From the NCBI RefSeq assembly GCF_000785435.2, contig NZ_JTDB02000003.1, forward strand, positions 248,001 through 312,000: DNA of 64,000 bases, given 5' to 3'. Below the pieces are notes generated by a model. It was not told where the DNA came from. It saw only the letters and a list, made by a program, of their open reading frames with translations, and did not search any database. Shown here piece after piece: positions 47,468-56,534 of this stretch. Each line of letters starts with the position of its first letter. Position 1 is the first letter of the stretch. Source of the stretch: Paraburkholderia sacchari (GTDB taxonomy: Bacteria; Pseudomonadota; Gammaproteobacteria; Burkholderiales; Burkholderiaceae). The position numbers and the translations under genes were made by a program.

Positions 47468-48736
47468 TTACCGCGAAGCGGCGTCCCAGTTGATGTCGAC
47501 GCACAGCACTTGCAGGCCGTGCGCCGTCTGTGCGGCGACCGAGGCGGTCACGCACAGGTGCGCCTCGTTGATCGAGAGATAAGGCGGCGTGAACTGCACG
47601 CTGCCGGGCGCCTTCATGGCGCCGATGAAATAGGGCCGGCGCTCCCAGCTCGCGCCCTCGGAATGCAGGAGCGGTCTGAAGCGTTTGGCGCGAGGCGTTG
47701 CACGCACGTCGGGTAGCATGTTGTCGCCGATCTGGCGGCCGGAGCCGTCCAGCAAAAAACTGCGTGCGGTATCGGCGAGAACGAGCAGCGGTTGCGAGAC
47801 GTCGGCCATGCTTGCGCCCGCAGCGAGCTGCGCTGCCGCCGCTTCGAGCGCTTTCACGTAAGGCGCGAGGCGCGCGCACTGGGTCTTCTCGCGCGCGCTC
47901 ACGCGCTCGCGCAGGCGCGCGGAGAGATCGTCCATCAGGCGCGCGGCGGTCGCGGGCGGCACCGGCTCCACCTCGGGGCGCGCGAAGTACGCGCCCTGCA
48001 CGAAGTCGGCGTTGCTTTCGAGTGCGATCAACGCGTCGCGCTCGGTCGAGAGGCCGCCCACCAGCACCAACTGGCCGGACTCATGCAGCATCGAGACGAG
48101 CCCCGGCAGCACGCGCTCGATATGCGCATGGCGGCTCGCCTGGGCGAGCAGGCTGCGATCAAGCGTGACGATATCGGGCCGTAGATGCCACACGCGGTCG
48201 ATGTTCGAATGCTTGGCGCCGAAGCCGTCGAGCGCGATCACGAAGCCCGCCTTGCGCAATGCGTCGATGATCTCCGCGAAGCGCGAATTCTCGCCTCCCG
48301 CCTGTTCCGACACTTCCAGCACCACGCGCTGCGGCTGCAGCCCGAGTGCCTTGATGCCCGCGAGCAGCGCGTCGCCATAGCTCGTGTCCATCAGCGCGGC
48401 GGGATGCAGGCTCAGGAAAAGCCATTCGTCGTGCGAGTCGAAGGCGTTGAAGTTGCCCAGATGCAGCGATTCCGCGAGCCGGCCGAGTTCGAGCAGATCG
48501 CCGCGGCGCGCGGCCTGCGTGAAGACCTCCTGCGACGGCACCTGTCCGCCATGCTCGTCGTGCGCGCGCAGCGAAGCGTGGTAGCCGATCGCGCGGCGGT
48601 GAGCGACCGAGAACACCGGCTGGAACACGCTGAATACGGTGTAGCCGCCGTAGAGCACGGTGCGTCGCGCGCCTTCTTCGCCCGCGACGGGGCGTGACTG
48701 AAAGCCGGGAGGATCGAGGTCGATCATGCTGGTCAT
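47468..48736 (-). CDS. Degenerate EAL-domain protein with C-terminal sensor-like domain
   Basis: 422 residues from the ATG at 48736. An EAL fold spans about 33-255, but key residues are changed: the EAL Glu is His53 (YHASLR), the metal Asn is Ser109, DDFG reads DGFG (170-173), the Lys of the KID motif is Thr191, and the loop EGVE reads GGLS. The QG of FVQGAY is kept. Such domains bind c-di-GMP or a partner without hydrolysing it. The C-terminal half (LLVLADTARSFLLDGSGRQIG, RPYFIGAMKAPGSVQFTPPYLS) looks like a Cache/PAS-type sensor. Probably a non-catalytic c-di-GMP or signal-binding protein (inference). Confidence 0.87.
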   Translation of the reverse strand: MTSMIDLDPPGFQSRPVAGEEGARRTVLYGGYTVFSVFQPVFSVAHRRAIGYHASLRAHDEHGGQVPSQEVFTQAARRGDLLELGRLAESLHLGNFNAFDSHDEWLFLSLHPAALMDTSYGDALLAGIKALGLQPQRVVLEVSEQAGGENSRFAEIIDALRKAGFVIALDGFGAKHSNIDRVWHLRPDIVTLDRSLLAQASRHAHIERVLPGLVSMLHESGQLVLVGGLSTERDALIALESNADFVQGAYFARPEVEPVPPATAARLMDDLSARLRERVSAREKTQCARLAPYVKALEAAAAQLAAGASMADVSQPLLVLADTARSFLLDGSGRQIGDNMLPDVRATPRAKRFRPLLHSEGASWERRPYFIGAMKAPGSVQFTPPYLSINEAHLCVTASVAAQTAHGLQVLCVDINWDAASR

Positions 48737-49018
48737 GGAACTGGGTGGCGCGCACGAAAGGCCGCGCGCGAATCTCGAGTTTACATTACAAGATAGCGGA
48801 GCAAAAAGTATGCGCATTTAGATACATGGCGGCTCGGGCCATGCGCGCGGAATATCGGCTATTTCAAGACTCGTTTCGACGCCTCGTTGCGGGCCCATGC
48901 GCTGGGCGGCCTTGCACTCGCGCGGCGCTTGTGCACCGTTGCGGTGCGCAAGCGGGATATCAAACGGGAAGGCGGTGCGCTGAACGGGAGGGCGGTGCGC
49001 CATGGCGTCCCGGTTCTA

Positions 49019-50467
49019 TCAGGCGCGTTCCGATGGGTCTGTCTTTTTTGCCGTGCGGCGCACGTCGTCGGAGAGCTGGGCGAAGATCCACGACGAGGCC
49101 GCCGTGATGATCCCCACGCACACGAACGTCGCGTGAAACGCCGGAATCACGTTCGAGCCGCTCGCATGGCGGATCAGGCCGGTGAAGGTCGTGAGCAGCG
49201 CGCCCGCGACCGTCACGCCGAGGCTCATCGAAAGCATCTGCACGAGCGAAAACAGGCTGTTGCCGCTGCTCGCGCCGCCCATGCCCAGATCCTTGAGCGT
49301 GAGCGTGTTCATCGCCGTGAACTGCATGGAGTTCACGCCGCCGAACGCGGCCAGTTGCACGACGCGCAGCCACAGCGGCTCGGCCGGCGTGGAGAGCGTG
49401 AAGCTCGCCATCATGAGGCCCACCAGCACGGTATTGGTCACGAGCACGCGCCGGTAGCCGTGGCGCGTGATGAGATACGTGACGAGGCGCTTGGAGCCCA
49501 TGCCCGCCGCGGCCACCGGCAGCATCATGAGGCCCGCTTCGAACGGCGTGTAGCCGAGCGCGACCTGCAGCAGCAGCGGAATCAGATACGGCATCGCGCC
49601 GCTGCCGATGCGCGCGAACAGGTTGCCGAGCAGCCCCACGCTGAAGGTGTGAATCTTGAAGAGTTCGAGCGAGAAGATCGGCTGTGGCGTGCGCGCCGCG
49701 TGCAACCCATAGGCCACGAACGCCGCGAGCGAGACGATCAGCAGCACGAGCACGGTCGCCTGCGCAATGCCCAGTTCGGCGCGGCCGTCGAGCGCGAACG
49801 AGATCGCCACCATGCCCGTGACGAGCAGCAGGTAGCCGGGCACATCGAATCTCGGCGTCTCGGGGTTGCGGCTGTCGGGCATGAAGATGAAGGTGGCGAT
49901 GCAGCCCGCCACGCCGACCGGCACGTTGATGAGAAAAATCCAGTGCCACGAGGCGATCTGCACGAGCCAGCCGCCGAGCGTCGGGCCGATCAGCGGGCCG
50001 ATCAGCCCCGGGATCGCCACGAACGAGAGCGCGGGCAGATAACGCTCCGCGGGAAACGTGCGCAGCACGGCAAGGCGTCCCACGGGTAGCAGCATCGCAC
50101 CGCCCACGCCCTGCACGATGCGCGCGAGCACGAGTTGGTTCAGCGTGTGCGCGCTTGCGCACAGCAGCGAGCCGACCGTGAAGACGAGGATCGCGCCGAG
50201 AAACACGCGCCGCGTGCCGAACCTGTCGGCGAGCCAGCCGGAGACGGGGATCATTACCGCCATGGTCAGCGAATACGCGATTACGACCGATTGCATGCGC
50301 AACGGCAATTCGCCGAGGCTCGTGGCCATCGCGGGCAGCGCCGTGTTCACGATGGTCGAATCGAGCGTCTGCATGAAGAAGCCGGTGGCGACGAGCCACA
50401 GCATCACCGATAACTTGCGCGCGGAAGGCGTAGGGGCGAGGCTGGACGGGGCGGCGGATTCGGGCAT
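49019..50467 (-). CDS. MFS multidrug efflux transporter, DHA2 (MdtD-like) family
   Basis: 482 residues with about 14 membrane helices. MFS motifs: FFMQTLDSTIVNTALPAMA (DHA2 motif D1), GWLADRFGTRRVFL (motif A), LARIVQGVGGAMLLPVGRL (motif B) and GPLIGPTLGGWLV (motif C). MdtD of E. coli has the same length and opening helices. Proton-driven drug export across the inner membrane is the likely role; substrates are unknown. It starts 148 nt from the end of the MocR-type gene, which lies upstream on the same strand. Confidence 0.92.
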   Translation of the reverse strand: MPESAAPSSLAPTPSARKLSVMLWLVATGFFMQTLDSTIVNTALPAMATSLGELPLRMQSVVIAYSLTMAVMIPVSGWLADRFGTRRVFLGAILVFTVGSLLCASAHTLNQLVLARIVQGVGGAMLLPVGRLAVLRTFPAERYLPALSFVAIPGLIGPLIGPTLGGWLVQIASWHWIFLINVPVGVAGCIATFIFMPDSRNPETPRFDVPGYLLLVTGMVAISFALDGRAELGIAQATVLVLLIVSLAAFVAYGLHAARTPQPIFSLELFKIHTFSVGLLGNLFARIGSGAMPYLIPLLLQVALGYTPFEAGLMMLPVAAAGMGSKRLVTYLITRHGYRRVLVTNTVLVGLMMASFTLSTPAEPLWLRVVQLAAFGGVNSMQFTAMNTLTLKDLGMGGASSGNSLFSLVQMLSMSLGVTVAGALLTTFTGLIRHASGSNVIPAFHATFVCVGIITAASSWIFAQLSDDVRRTAKKTDPSERA

Positions 50468-50615
50468 GGGAGAAGGCAGGCGCTCAGGCGGTGGCTGGCA
50501 GCCGTCATTGTAGTGAACCCGGCGGTATCGCGACGTAGTGGCGTGCCGCTGCCGTTGCGCGACATGGCAAAACGCGGCAAACGCGGGACGACCGGGCCTT
50601 GGCGCGCGGAGTGGA

Positions 50616-52079
50616 TTACCCCGGAACGCGCGCGGCCGCCGCGAAAAACGCTTGCGCGCGCGGGTCCAGCGCGAACGCCACGTTGATGCGCAGCCACGGA
50701 CTCGGTTCGCCGTGGGGCCGGAAGTGGCTGCCCGGCGACGCGCTCACGCCGAACGGCTCGCCGCAGGGCACGAGCCGGGCCGAGTCGTCCACGTGGGGCA
50801 CGCGCGCCCAGATGAACTTGCCGCCGCTCTGCGCATAAGCGCGAGCGCCGCCTTGCGCCCCGGTGAGTCCAGCGGCTCCCGCGAGTGGCCCCGCGAACAG
50901 CTCCCAGCCGTGCTCTTCCAGCGTGCGCGAGGCATTGCCGAGTGCTTCGGCCAGGCGGCGGCGCAGCCGCTCCAGATGCTTGCGGTAAGCGCCGCGCTCG
51001 AGCAGCGTGGCCACCACGGCCTGGGTGAAGCGCGAGCCGCCGAGGCTCGTGAGCGCCTTGATCGAGGCGAGGTCGCGCACGATCGCCGGATTCGCAACCA
51101 CATAGCCGATGCGCAGCGACGAGGAGAGCGTCTTCGAGAGCCCACCCACGTAGACCACATGCTCGAACTGGTCGAGTGCGGCGAGCCGGTCGCTGGGCTC
51201 GGCCTGGAAGTCGGCGTAGATGTCGTCCTCGACGATGGTGAAGCCGTGCTCGCGCGCGAGCTGCAGCAGGCGGAACGCGACCGGCGGCGAGACGATGGTG
51301 CCGGTCGGGTTTTGGAACACCGTGTTGATGAAGAACGCGCGTGGGCGATGCTGGGCGAGCAGCGCGTGCAGATGCTCGAGATCGGGCCCGCTCGTCGTGC
51401 GCGTGACGCCGACGATCCGCACGCCGTGAAGCTTCAGCAGTCCGTACAAATTGAAGTAGCCCGGATCTTCCACGAACACGGTGTCGCCGGGCTTGAGCAT
51501 GTAGCGCATCAGGAGGTCGATGCCTTCGCTCGCGCCTTCGGTGATCAGGATCTGCTGGGCGTCGGCGGCAATGCCGAGCGGCGCGAGCCGGTTGCGCAGA
51601 TGCTCGCGCAGCGTGGCGTCGCCAAGCGGCGAGCCGTAGTCGACGAGACTCGACGGATTGGTGCGCGAGACGTGACGGATTGCCTGGCCGAGCGCGTCGA
51701 TGTCGCGCCACGCCTGCGGGATCGAGCCGCTGTCGAGTTGCAGCGTCTCGCCGGGCCGGTTGAGCTGGGTGAGCAGGTGGCCCGATTCGTCGGCGGCGTT
51801 CGAGAGGTCGCAGGTGCCCATGCCCGACAGCCCCAGCCGCGCGTGTTCGCTCACGTAGAAGCCCGAGCCGTGCCGCGAGTCGAGAAAGCCGAGCGAGACC
51901 AGCCGGTCGTAAGCCTCGATCACGGGAAAGCGGCTGATGCGGTAATCGGCGGCGAACTGGCGGATCGAGGGCAGGCGCGCGCCCGGGTGCGCGCCGCGCG
52001 AGCGGATCCAGGTCTGCACGCCGGCGACGATCTGGTCGGTGAGCGGGACGCCGCTGGCGCGGTCGAGTTCGAGTTTCAT
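50616..52079 (-). CDS. MocR/PdxR-type regulator (GntR HTH fused to PLP aminotransferase domain)
   Basis: 487 residues from the ATG at 52079. N-terminal winged HTH (about 1-75; LPSIRQFAADYRISRFPVIEAYDRL) joined to a fold-type I aminotransferase domain with ITEGASEGIDLLMRYML, FQNPTG and the PLP Lys in GGLSKTLSSSLRIGY. MocR proteins sense PLP or amino acids and control a divergent gene; here that is the DUF2917 gene at 52332. The 35-bp palindrome between them is the likely operator. The HTH spelling SRFPVIEAYDRL matches MocR proteins of beta-proteobacteria. Confidence 0.93.
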   Translation of the reverse strand: MKLELDRASGVPLTDQIVAGVQTWIRSRGAHPGARLPSIRQFAADYRISRFPVIEAYDRLVSLGFLDSRHGSGFYVSEHARLGLSGMGTCDLSNAADESGHLLTQLNRPGETLQLDSGSIPQAWRDIDALGQAIRHVSRTNPSSLVDYGSPLGDATLREHLRNRLAPLGIAADAQQILITEGASEGIDLLMRYMLKPGDTVFVEDPGYFNLYGLLKLHGVRIVGVTRTTSGPDLEHLHALLAQHRPRAFFINTVFQNPTGTIVSPPVAFRLLQLAREHGFTIVEDDIYADFQAEPSDRLAALDQFEHVVYVGGLSKTLSSSLRIGYVVANPAIVRDLASIKALTSLGGSRFTQAVVATLLERGAYRKHLERLRRRLAEALGNASRTLEEHGWELFAGPLAGAAGLTGAQGGARAYAQSGGKFIWARVPHVDDSARLVPCGEPFGVSASPGSHFRPHGEPSPWLRINVAFALDPRAQAFFAAAARVPG

Positions 52080-52165
52080 GGGGGTCTCGCTGGGCGCGGC
52101 CGGGGTTGCCCGGGCGTTGCGTGAAGTGAATACGGTGGGGACGATCAAGTGTCCGGTTTTTCGAC

Positions 52166-52200
52166 TGCACAGTTCCGGACGAACTGTTCGGAACTGTGCA
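52166..52200. promoter_or_regulatory. Long palindromic operator between the MocR-type and DUF2917 genes
   Basis: TGCACAGTTCCG-N11-CGGAACTGTGCA: perfect 12-bp arms. GAACTGT also occurs twice as a direct repeat (52181-52187 and 52191-52197). Direct plus inverted repeats are typical of MocR binding sites. Confidence 0.8.
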
Positions 52201-52331
52201 TGGGATCGTCCCGTGCTGACCGCAATAATGCTCCAACCGGGAAGGCCCTTCAAGCCGCCGTTGCAAGCGATCCGTCGCGCGTCGGCGGCGGCATGGGCGC
52301 CGCCCGCGAGTTATCGTCAAGGAGCATAGCA

Positions 52332-52712
52332 ATGCGCGAAATCCGTATTTTCGAACTGGAACACGGCGAGCCCGCCGAGACCTGGCGGCTCGCGCAGGCA
52401 ATGCAACTGCATGTGAGCGAGGGCGAACTGTGGCTCACGCTCGACGGCGACGCGGGCGATTACTGGCTGCGCGCCGGCGAGTCGATTCGCCTTCCGGCTG
52501 GCGCGCGCGCGTGCCTGAGCGCGGGGCGCGCGGGGGCGCGCTTCATGCTCGCACTCGGCGGGGCGTCGGCAAACGAGGCGCGCGATATGCAGGCGGCGCC
52601 GGCGGCTGCGTTGCCGCGCGGGCAAGGCGCGCGCGGGTTTGCAGGATGGCTGGCCGAGGCGCTGCGCGAGCGCTCGACGCGATTGCAGTGGGGCGCGCGC
52701 GTCGCCGGTTGA
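52332..52712 (+). CDS. DUF2917 family protein
   Basis: 126 residues; ATG at 52332 with AAGGAG about 9 nt upstream. Cupin-like small domain: LQVSEGELWLTLDG-type stretch (QLHVSEGELWLTLDGDAGDY), WLRAGESIRLPAGARACLS. No signal peptide. The family has no assigned function. Gene divergent from the MocR-type regulator, so probably its main target. It ends 8 nt before the convergent HTH-citrate synthase gene. Confidence 0.87.
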   Translation: MREIRIFELEHGEPAETWRLAQAMQLHVSEGELWLTLDGDAGDYWLRAGESIRLPAGARACLSAGRAGARFMLALGGASANEARDMQAAPAAALPRGQGARGFAGWLAEALRERSTRLQWGARVAG

Positions 52713-52719
52713 GCCCGTT

Positions 52720-53970
52720 TCAACGCTCGTCGCCGAATTTGCCTACATAGCGGGCGCGTGGCCGGATCAGGCGGCCATCGGCGTTCTGTTCGAGCGCATG
52801 GGCGATCCAGCCCGTCACGCGCGCCGCCGCGAACAGCGTGAACGCCGCGCCGCGCGGCAGCGCGAGCACGCGCTCGATGGCCGCGAGCGCGTAGTCGAGC
52901 GTGGGCCGTGCGCCGGTGGTCTCCGCTACGGCGTGCGCAAGCGCATCGACTTCGTCCATCGGCGAGCGGGTGCTCGCATGCTGCGCCAGCATGTCGAGCA
53001 GCAGCCGCGCGCGCGGATCGCCGTCGGGGTAGAGCGGATGCCCGAAGCCCGGCAGCTTCGGCGTCGCGCCGAACTCGTCCGCCGCGAGCCGCTGCGCAAG
53101 ATAGCGGTGCAGAGCGTCGGCGTGGGCGGCTTCGTCGAAAAGCGCCGCCACGCGCGTGGTTTCGCCGCCGTGGCTCGGGCCGCCGAGCGCGGCGAGACCG
53201 CCCGCCGCCGCGCCGAATAGATGCATGCCCGTAGAGGCGATGCAGCGCACCGTGAACGCCGAGGCATTGAGTTCGTGGTCGGCGCTCAGCACGAGCGCGG
53301 CGCGCAGCAGTTCCGCCTGCGCGCGCGAGCGCACGCCCCATGCATGCGCGAGCTGTCGATGCAGCGGTTCGCTGGACGGAGCCGCGCAGACTAGCGCGGC
53401 GGCCAGCAGCCGCATGAGCTGCGTACCGGTTTCGAGTTGCGCGTCGCGGCCTTGGGCCCAGATGCGCGGCATTTGTGCGGCGGCGGACGGCAGCAGCACC
53501 AGCGCGCGCTCGAGCGGGGAGTGCGCGCTCCAGAGCTTGAGCCACGCCGACCATTGCGCGACGGCGATCGGTGCCGCGTTCGCTTCGAGCACGCGGCGCG
53601 GCGTGCATTCCCAGAGCAGCGTGGCGATATCTTCGAGCGAGGCGTGACGCGCGAGCGCGATGGCATCCTGGCCGCGATAGAACAGCTTGCCGTCCGCGAT
53701 CAGCGTGATCGACGATTCGAGCACCGGCACGCCCCAGTCGAGCACCTTCTGCGCGACCTTGCCCGCGCGCTTGCCGTCGGCCTTGCGGCGCGCGAGGCGG
53801 CGGACTTCGGCGGCGGCGTAGCGGCGCGATTGAGGCCGGTGCCCGCTGCCGTTGGCATCATCGGCGGCGGGTACGGAGCTGAGCATGCCGCGGCTCACGT
53901 AGGCATAGAGCGTGGGCCGGCTGATGCCGAGCGCAGCAGCGGCTTCAGCCGCGGTCATATAGCTGGACAT
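52720..53970 (-). CDS. Citrate synthase family protein with N-terminal helix-turn-helix
   Basis: 416 residues. The first about 60 residues form a MerR/excisionase-like HTH (MTAAEAAAALGISRPTLYAYVSRG, RRYAAAEVRRLARRK). The rest is a citrate synthase fold: PSHGGE (first His), GFGHPLYPDGDPRA (second His) and the Asp in PTLDYALAAIE, then WIAHALEQ and RPRARYVG. GHRVY is here GHPLY. It may be a regulator using the synthase fold as acyl-CoA sensor, or an enzyme that also binds DNA (both inference). Divergent from a CaiB-type CoA transferase with a dyad between. Confidence 0.88.
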   Translation of the reverse strand: MSSYMTAAEAAAALGISRPTLYAYVSRGMLSSVPAADDANGSGHRPQSRRYAAAEVRRLARRKADGKRAGKVAQKVLDWGVPVLESSITLIADGKLFYRGQDAIALARHASLEDIATLLWECTPRRVLEANAAPIAVAQWSAWLKLWSAHSPLERALVLLPSAAAQMPRIWAQGRDAQLETGTQLMRLLAAALVCAAPSSEPLHRQLAHAWGVRSRAQAELLRAALVLSADHELNASAFTVRCIASTGMHLFGAAAGGLAALGGPSHGGETTRVAALFDEAAHADALHRYLAQRLAADEFGATPKLPGFGHPLYPDGDPRARLLLDMLAQHASTRSPMDEVDALAHAVAETTGARPTLDYALAAIERVLALPRGAAFTLFAAARVTGWIAHALEQNADGRLIRPRARYVGKFGDER

Positions 53971-54008
53971 GGTGGCGCGCCTCGTGAAACCGGAAAAATC
54001 GATCTATG

Positions 54009-54025
54009 TTGATCATCATAATCAA
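54009..54025. promoter_or_regulatory. Dyad operator between HTH-citrate synthase and CoA-transferase genes
   Basis: TTGAT-N7-ATCAA with a further TTGATC at 54029-54034. It lies 39 bp upstream of the HTH-citrate synthase ATG (53970) and 67 bp upstream of the preferred CoA-transferase start. AT-rich in GC-rich surroundings. Confidence 0.6.
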
Positions 54026-54092
54026 GATTGATCCGATGACGAGCGCGCACTTACCCTTGGTGCATCTTCTTCAAGCCGACAGGACGCAAGCC

Positions 54093-55583
54093 ATGACGCC
54101 CCGCGACGCGCTCGAGCACCTCTGGATGCTGGCCCATCCCCACGACAGCGCTGCGGCGCACCAGGCTGCGCTCGCCACGGTCGACATCGAAGGCGACGAT
54201 CCCGGGCTGCCTTCGGTGTTTCGCGTCGGCACGCTGGCGGCGGCGAGCATCGGCGCGGCGGGGCTCGCGGCCGCGCGCTTTCATGAGCTGCGCGGCGGCC
54301 CCGGGCAGCGCGTCGGCATCGACGTGCGCCGTGCGCTCGCGGCGTTTCGCAGCGAGCGCTATCTGAGCGTAGATGGCGGCGCGCCGTTCGAATTGCGCCA
54401 TCCGGTCACTGGCTATTTCGAAACGCGCGACGGCCGCTGGATCCAGTTGCATGCGAACTTCGCGCACCATCTGCATGGCATCCTGCGCGTGCTCGGCTGT
54501 GGCGAGCGCCGCGACGACGTCGCGCACACGATCCGCACGCACTGGGACGGCGCCGCGCTGGACGAAGCGCTCGCGCAGGCGGGATTGTGCGCGGCGCTCG
54601 TGCGCACGCCGGGCGAATGGGCCGCGCTGGAGCAGGCGCAGGCCGTCGCGAGCCTGCCGCTTTTTGAAATCGAGCGCATTGGCGATGGCGATGATGGCGC
54701 GCTCACGCAGCGGCCCGGCGCGCGTCCACTCGAAGGCGTGCGCGTGCTCGACCTCACGCGCATCATCGCGGGGCCGGTGGCGGGGCGCGTGCTCGCGCAT
54801 CACGGCGCCGACGTGCTGCTCGTCAACGGCCCGCATCTGCCCAATATCGCGCCGCTCGTGATCGACAACGGGCGCGGCAAACGCTCGGCCACGCTCGACT
54901 TGCGCGAGGCGCAGCACCGCGCGCAACTGCACGCGCTCGTGCGCGACGCCGATGTGTTCCTGCAAGGCTACCGGCCCGGCGCGCTGGCGGCGCACGGTTT
55001 TGCGCCCGAGGCGCTCGCGCGCGAGCGGCCAGGCATCGTGTGCGTATCGATTTGCGCGTACTCGCATCACGGACCGTGGCGCGAGCGGCGCGGCTTCGAC
55101 AGCCTCGTGCAGTCGGCGAGCGGGATCGTCTGGACCGAGAGCGTGGCGGCCGCGCACGGCGGCGTCATGCAGTCCGCGCAGGTTGATGCGTCAGCCGGGG
55201 CATCGCTCGATAAGCGGTTCGATAAGCCGTTCGATGCGCCGCGCCCGCTGCCGTGTCAGGCGCTCGATCATGCGACCGGCTATCTCGCCGCCTTCGGTGC
55301 GATGGTCGCGCTCGCGCGGCGCGCGCAGGAGGGCGGAAGCTGGCACGTGCGCGTCTCGCTCGCGCAGACGGGCCGCTGGCTGCAGAGCTTGGGCACGCTC
55401 GCGCAAGGCCAGCGCGTGCCCGAGGTGCGTGCGCAGGACCTCGCGGATTGCTTTGAGGAGATGGATACGCCGTTCGGACGCGTGCGCGCCGTGGCCACCG
55501 CCGAGCGGCTCGAACGCACGCCGGCGTTCTATGCACGCCCGTGCGTGCCGATCGGGACCGATGCGCCGCGGTGGGCCGCGTGA
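54093..55583 (+). CDS. CaiB/BaiF (family III) CoA-transferase
   Basis: 496 residues from the ATG at 54093, preferred because AGGA lies about 9 nt upstream and the earlier ATG codons overlap the operator. Two CaiB-like halves: VSVDMRHAALEFRSERY-type IDVRRALAAFRSERYLSVDG and EGVRVLDLTRIIAGPVAGRVLAHHGADVL, the usual start of the second half with the catalytic-Asp region later (GFDSLVQSASGI). Length is double the single-domain family because of the duplicated N-terminal part. It moves CoA between acids; the pair with HTH-citrate synthase is found repeatedly in Burkholderiaceae (recollection, not checked). Confidence 0.87.
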   Translation: MTPRDALEHLWMLAHPHDSAAAHQAALATVDIEGDDPGLPSVFRVGTLAAASIGAAGLAAARFHELRGGPGQRVGIDVRRALAAFRSERYLSVDGGAPFELRHPVTGYFETRDGRWIQLHANFAHHLHGILRVLGCGERRDDVAHTIRTHWDGAALDEALAQAGLCAALVRTPGEWAALEQAQAVASLPLFEIERIGDGDDGALTQRPGARPLEGVRVLDLTRIIAGPVAGRVLAHHGADVLLVNGPHLPNIAPLVIDNGRGKRSATLDLREAQHRAQLHALVRDADVFLQGYRPGALAAHGFAPEALARERPGIVCVSICAYSHHGPWRERRGFDSLVQSASGIVWTESVAAAHGGVMQSAQVDASAGASLDKRFDKPFDAPRPLPCQALDHATGYLAAFGAMVALARRAQEGGSWHVRVSLAQTGRWLQSLGTLAQGQRVPEVRAQDLADCFEEMDTPFGRVRAVATAERLERTPAFYARPCVPIGTDAPRWAA

Positions 55584-55597
55584 GGTCGCTGCGCGCG

Positions 55598-56344
55598 TTA
55601 TTTGCGCAGCTCGGCGACGAAGTCGTAGTAGTCGTTGCGACAGTAGGTGTCGGTGAGCTCGATGGCGCGTTGATCGGCGGTATAGCCCACGCGCGTGATG
55701 AGCAGCAGCGCTTCGTTAGGCGCGATGCTCATCTGCTGCGCGATTTCCTCGCTCGCGTTGACTGCGCGAAAGTGCTGCAGCGCGCGCACGATCGAGAGGC
55801 CGCGCTGTTCGAGAAAGCTGTAGAGCGAGTCGCCGATGGCGTTCGGGTCGGGGATCAGCGCGGCGGGGAAGGTCGAGTTCTCGACGGCCATGACGATGCC
55901 GTCGGCCAGGCGCAGACGCTTCAGGCGCGTGACCGCGGCGGCGGGCGAGAGGCCGAGCTGGATCACCTCGTCGCGGCTCGCGGGCTGGATCTCGCGCGAG
56001 AGCCAGCGCGAACTCGGCTTGAAGCCGCGCTGGCGCAGCATCTCGCTGAAGCTCGTGAGGCGCGAGAGCGGATCTTCATAGCGCGGCGTGATGAAGCTGC
56101 CCGCGCCCTGGGTGCGGCGGATCATGCCTTGCTCGACCAGCAGCGCGATGGCCTTGCGCGCAGTGATGCGCGAGACGCCGAGCGCGTCGGCGAGCACGCG
56201 CTCGGAGGGCAGCGCCTCGCCGGCTGACCAGCGGTTCTCGTGGATAGCGTCGGTCAGCTTGCGGGCGAGCTGCAGATAGAGCGGCGTGTCGTTGTCCGGG
56301 TCCGGGCGCAGGCCGCGCCAGCGGTCTTCCGTGGAGGCGTTCAT
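55598..56344 (-). CDS. GntR/HutC-family transcriptional regulator (UTRA domain)
   Basis: 248 residues from the ATG at 56344. N-terminal GntR winged HTH (about 20-90; PLYLQLARKLTDAIHENRW, LPSERVLADALGVSRITARKAIALL) and a UTRA effector domain (about 105-245; LTSFSEMLRQRGFKPSSRWL, LLLITRVGYTADQRAIELTDTYCRNDYYDF). Resembles repressors of amino-sugar or amino-acid use genes. Divergent from an aldo/keto reductase gene 190 bp away, its likely target; N-acetylglucosamine genes are not adjacent. Confidence 0.92.
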   Translation of the reverse strand: MNASTEDRWRGLRPDPDNDTPLYLQLARKLTDAIHENRWSAGEALPSERVLADALGVSRITARKAIALLVEQGMIRRTQGAGSFITPRYEDPLSRLTSFSEMLRQRGFKPSSRWLSREIQPASRDEVIQLGLSPAAAVTRLKRLRLADGIVMAVENSTFPAALIPDPNAIGDSLYSFLEQRGLSIVRALQHFRAVNASEEIAQQMSIAPNEALLLITRVGYTADQRAIELTDTYCRNDYYDFVAELRK

Positions 56345-56534
56345 GGGAGGCAGGCGTGAGAAGCGAACGGCAATTTTATGCCATGGGCGGCGCGGCGAGG
56401 AAATGATGGACTTACTCGTCGGCACATGGCCCGGGGCCACGCGAGGCGATACACTGGCCGTTTGCTGCAAGCGCAAATTCGCGTGAGGCCGCGAACAAGG
56501 GCTCGGCTTGGGAGCTTTGCATGGGAGAGACTAC

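Noticed and set aside
50538..52124. 528-codon plus-strand frame over the MocR-type gene
   Set aside because: Antisense shadow typical of high-GC DNA; no domain, and the MocR gene is clear on the other strand.
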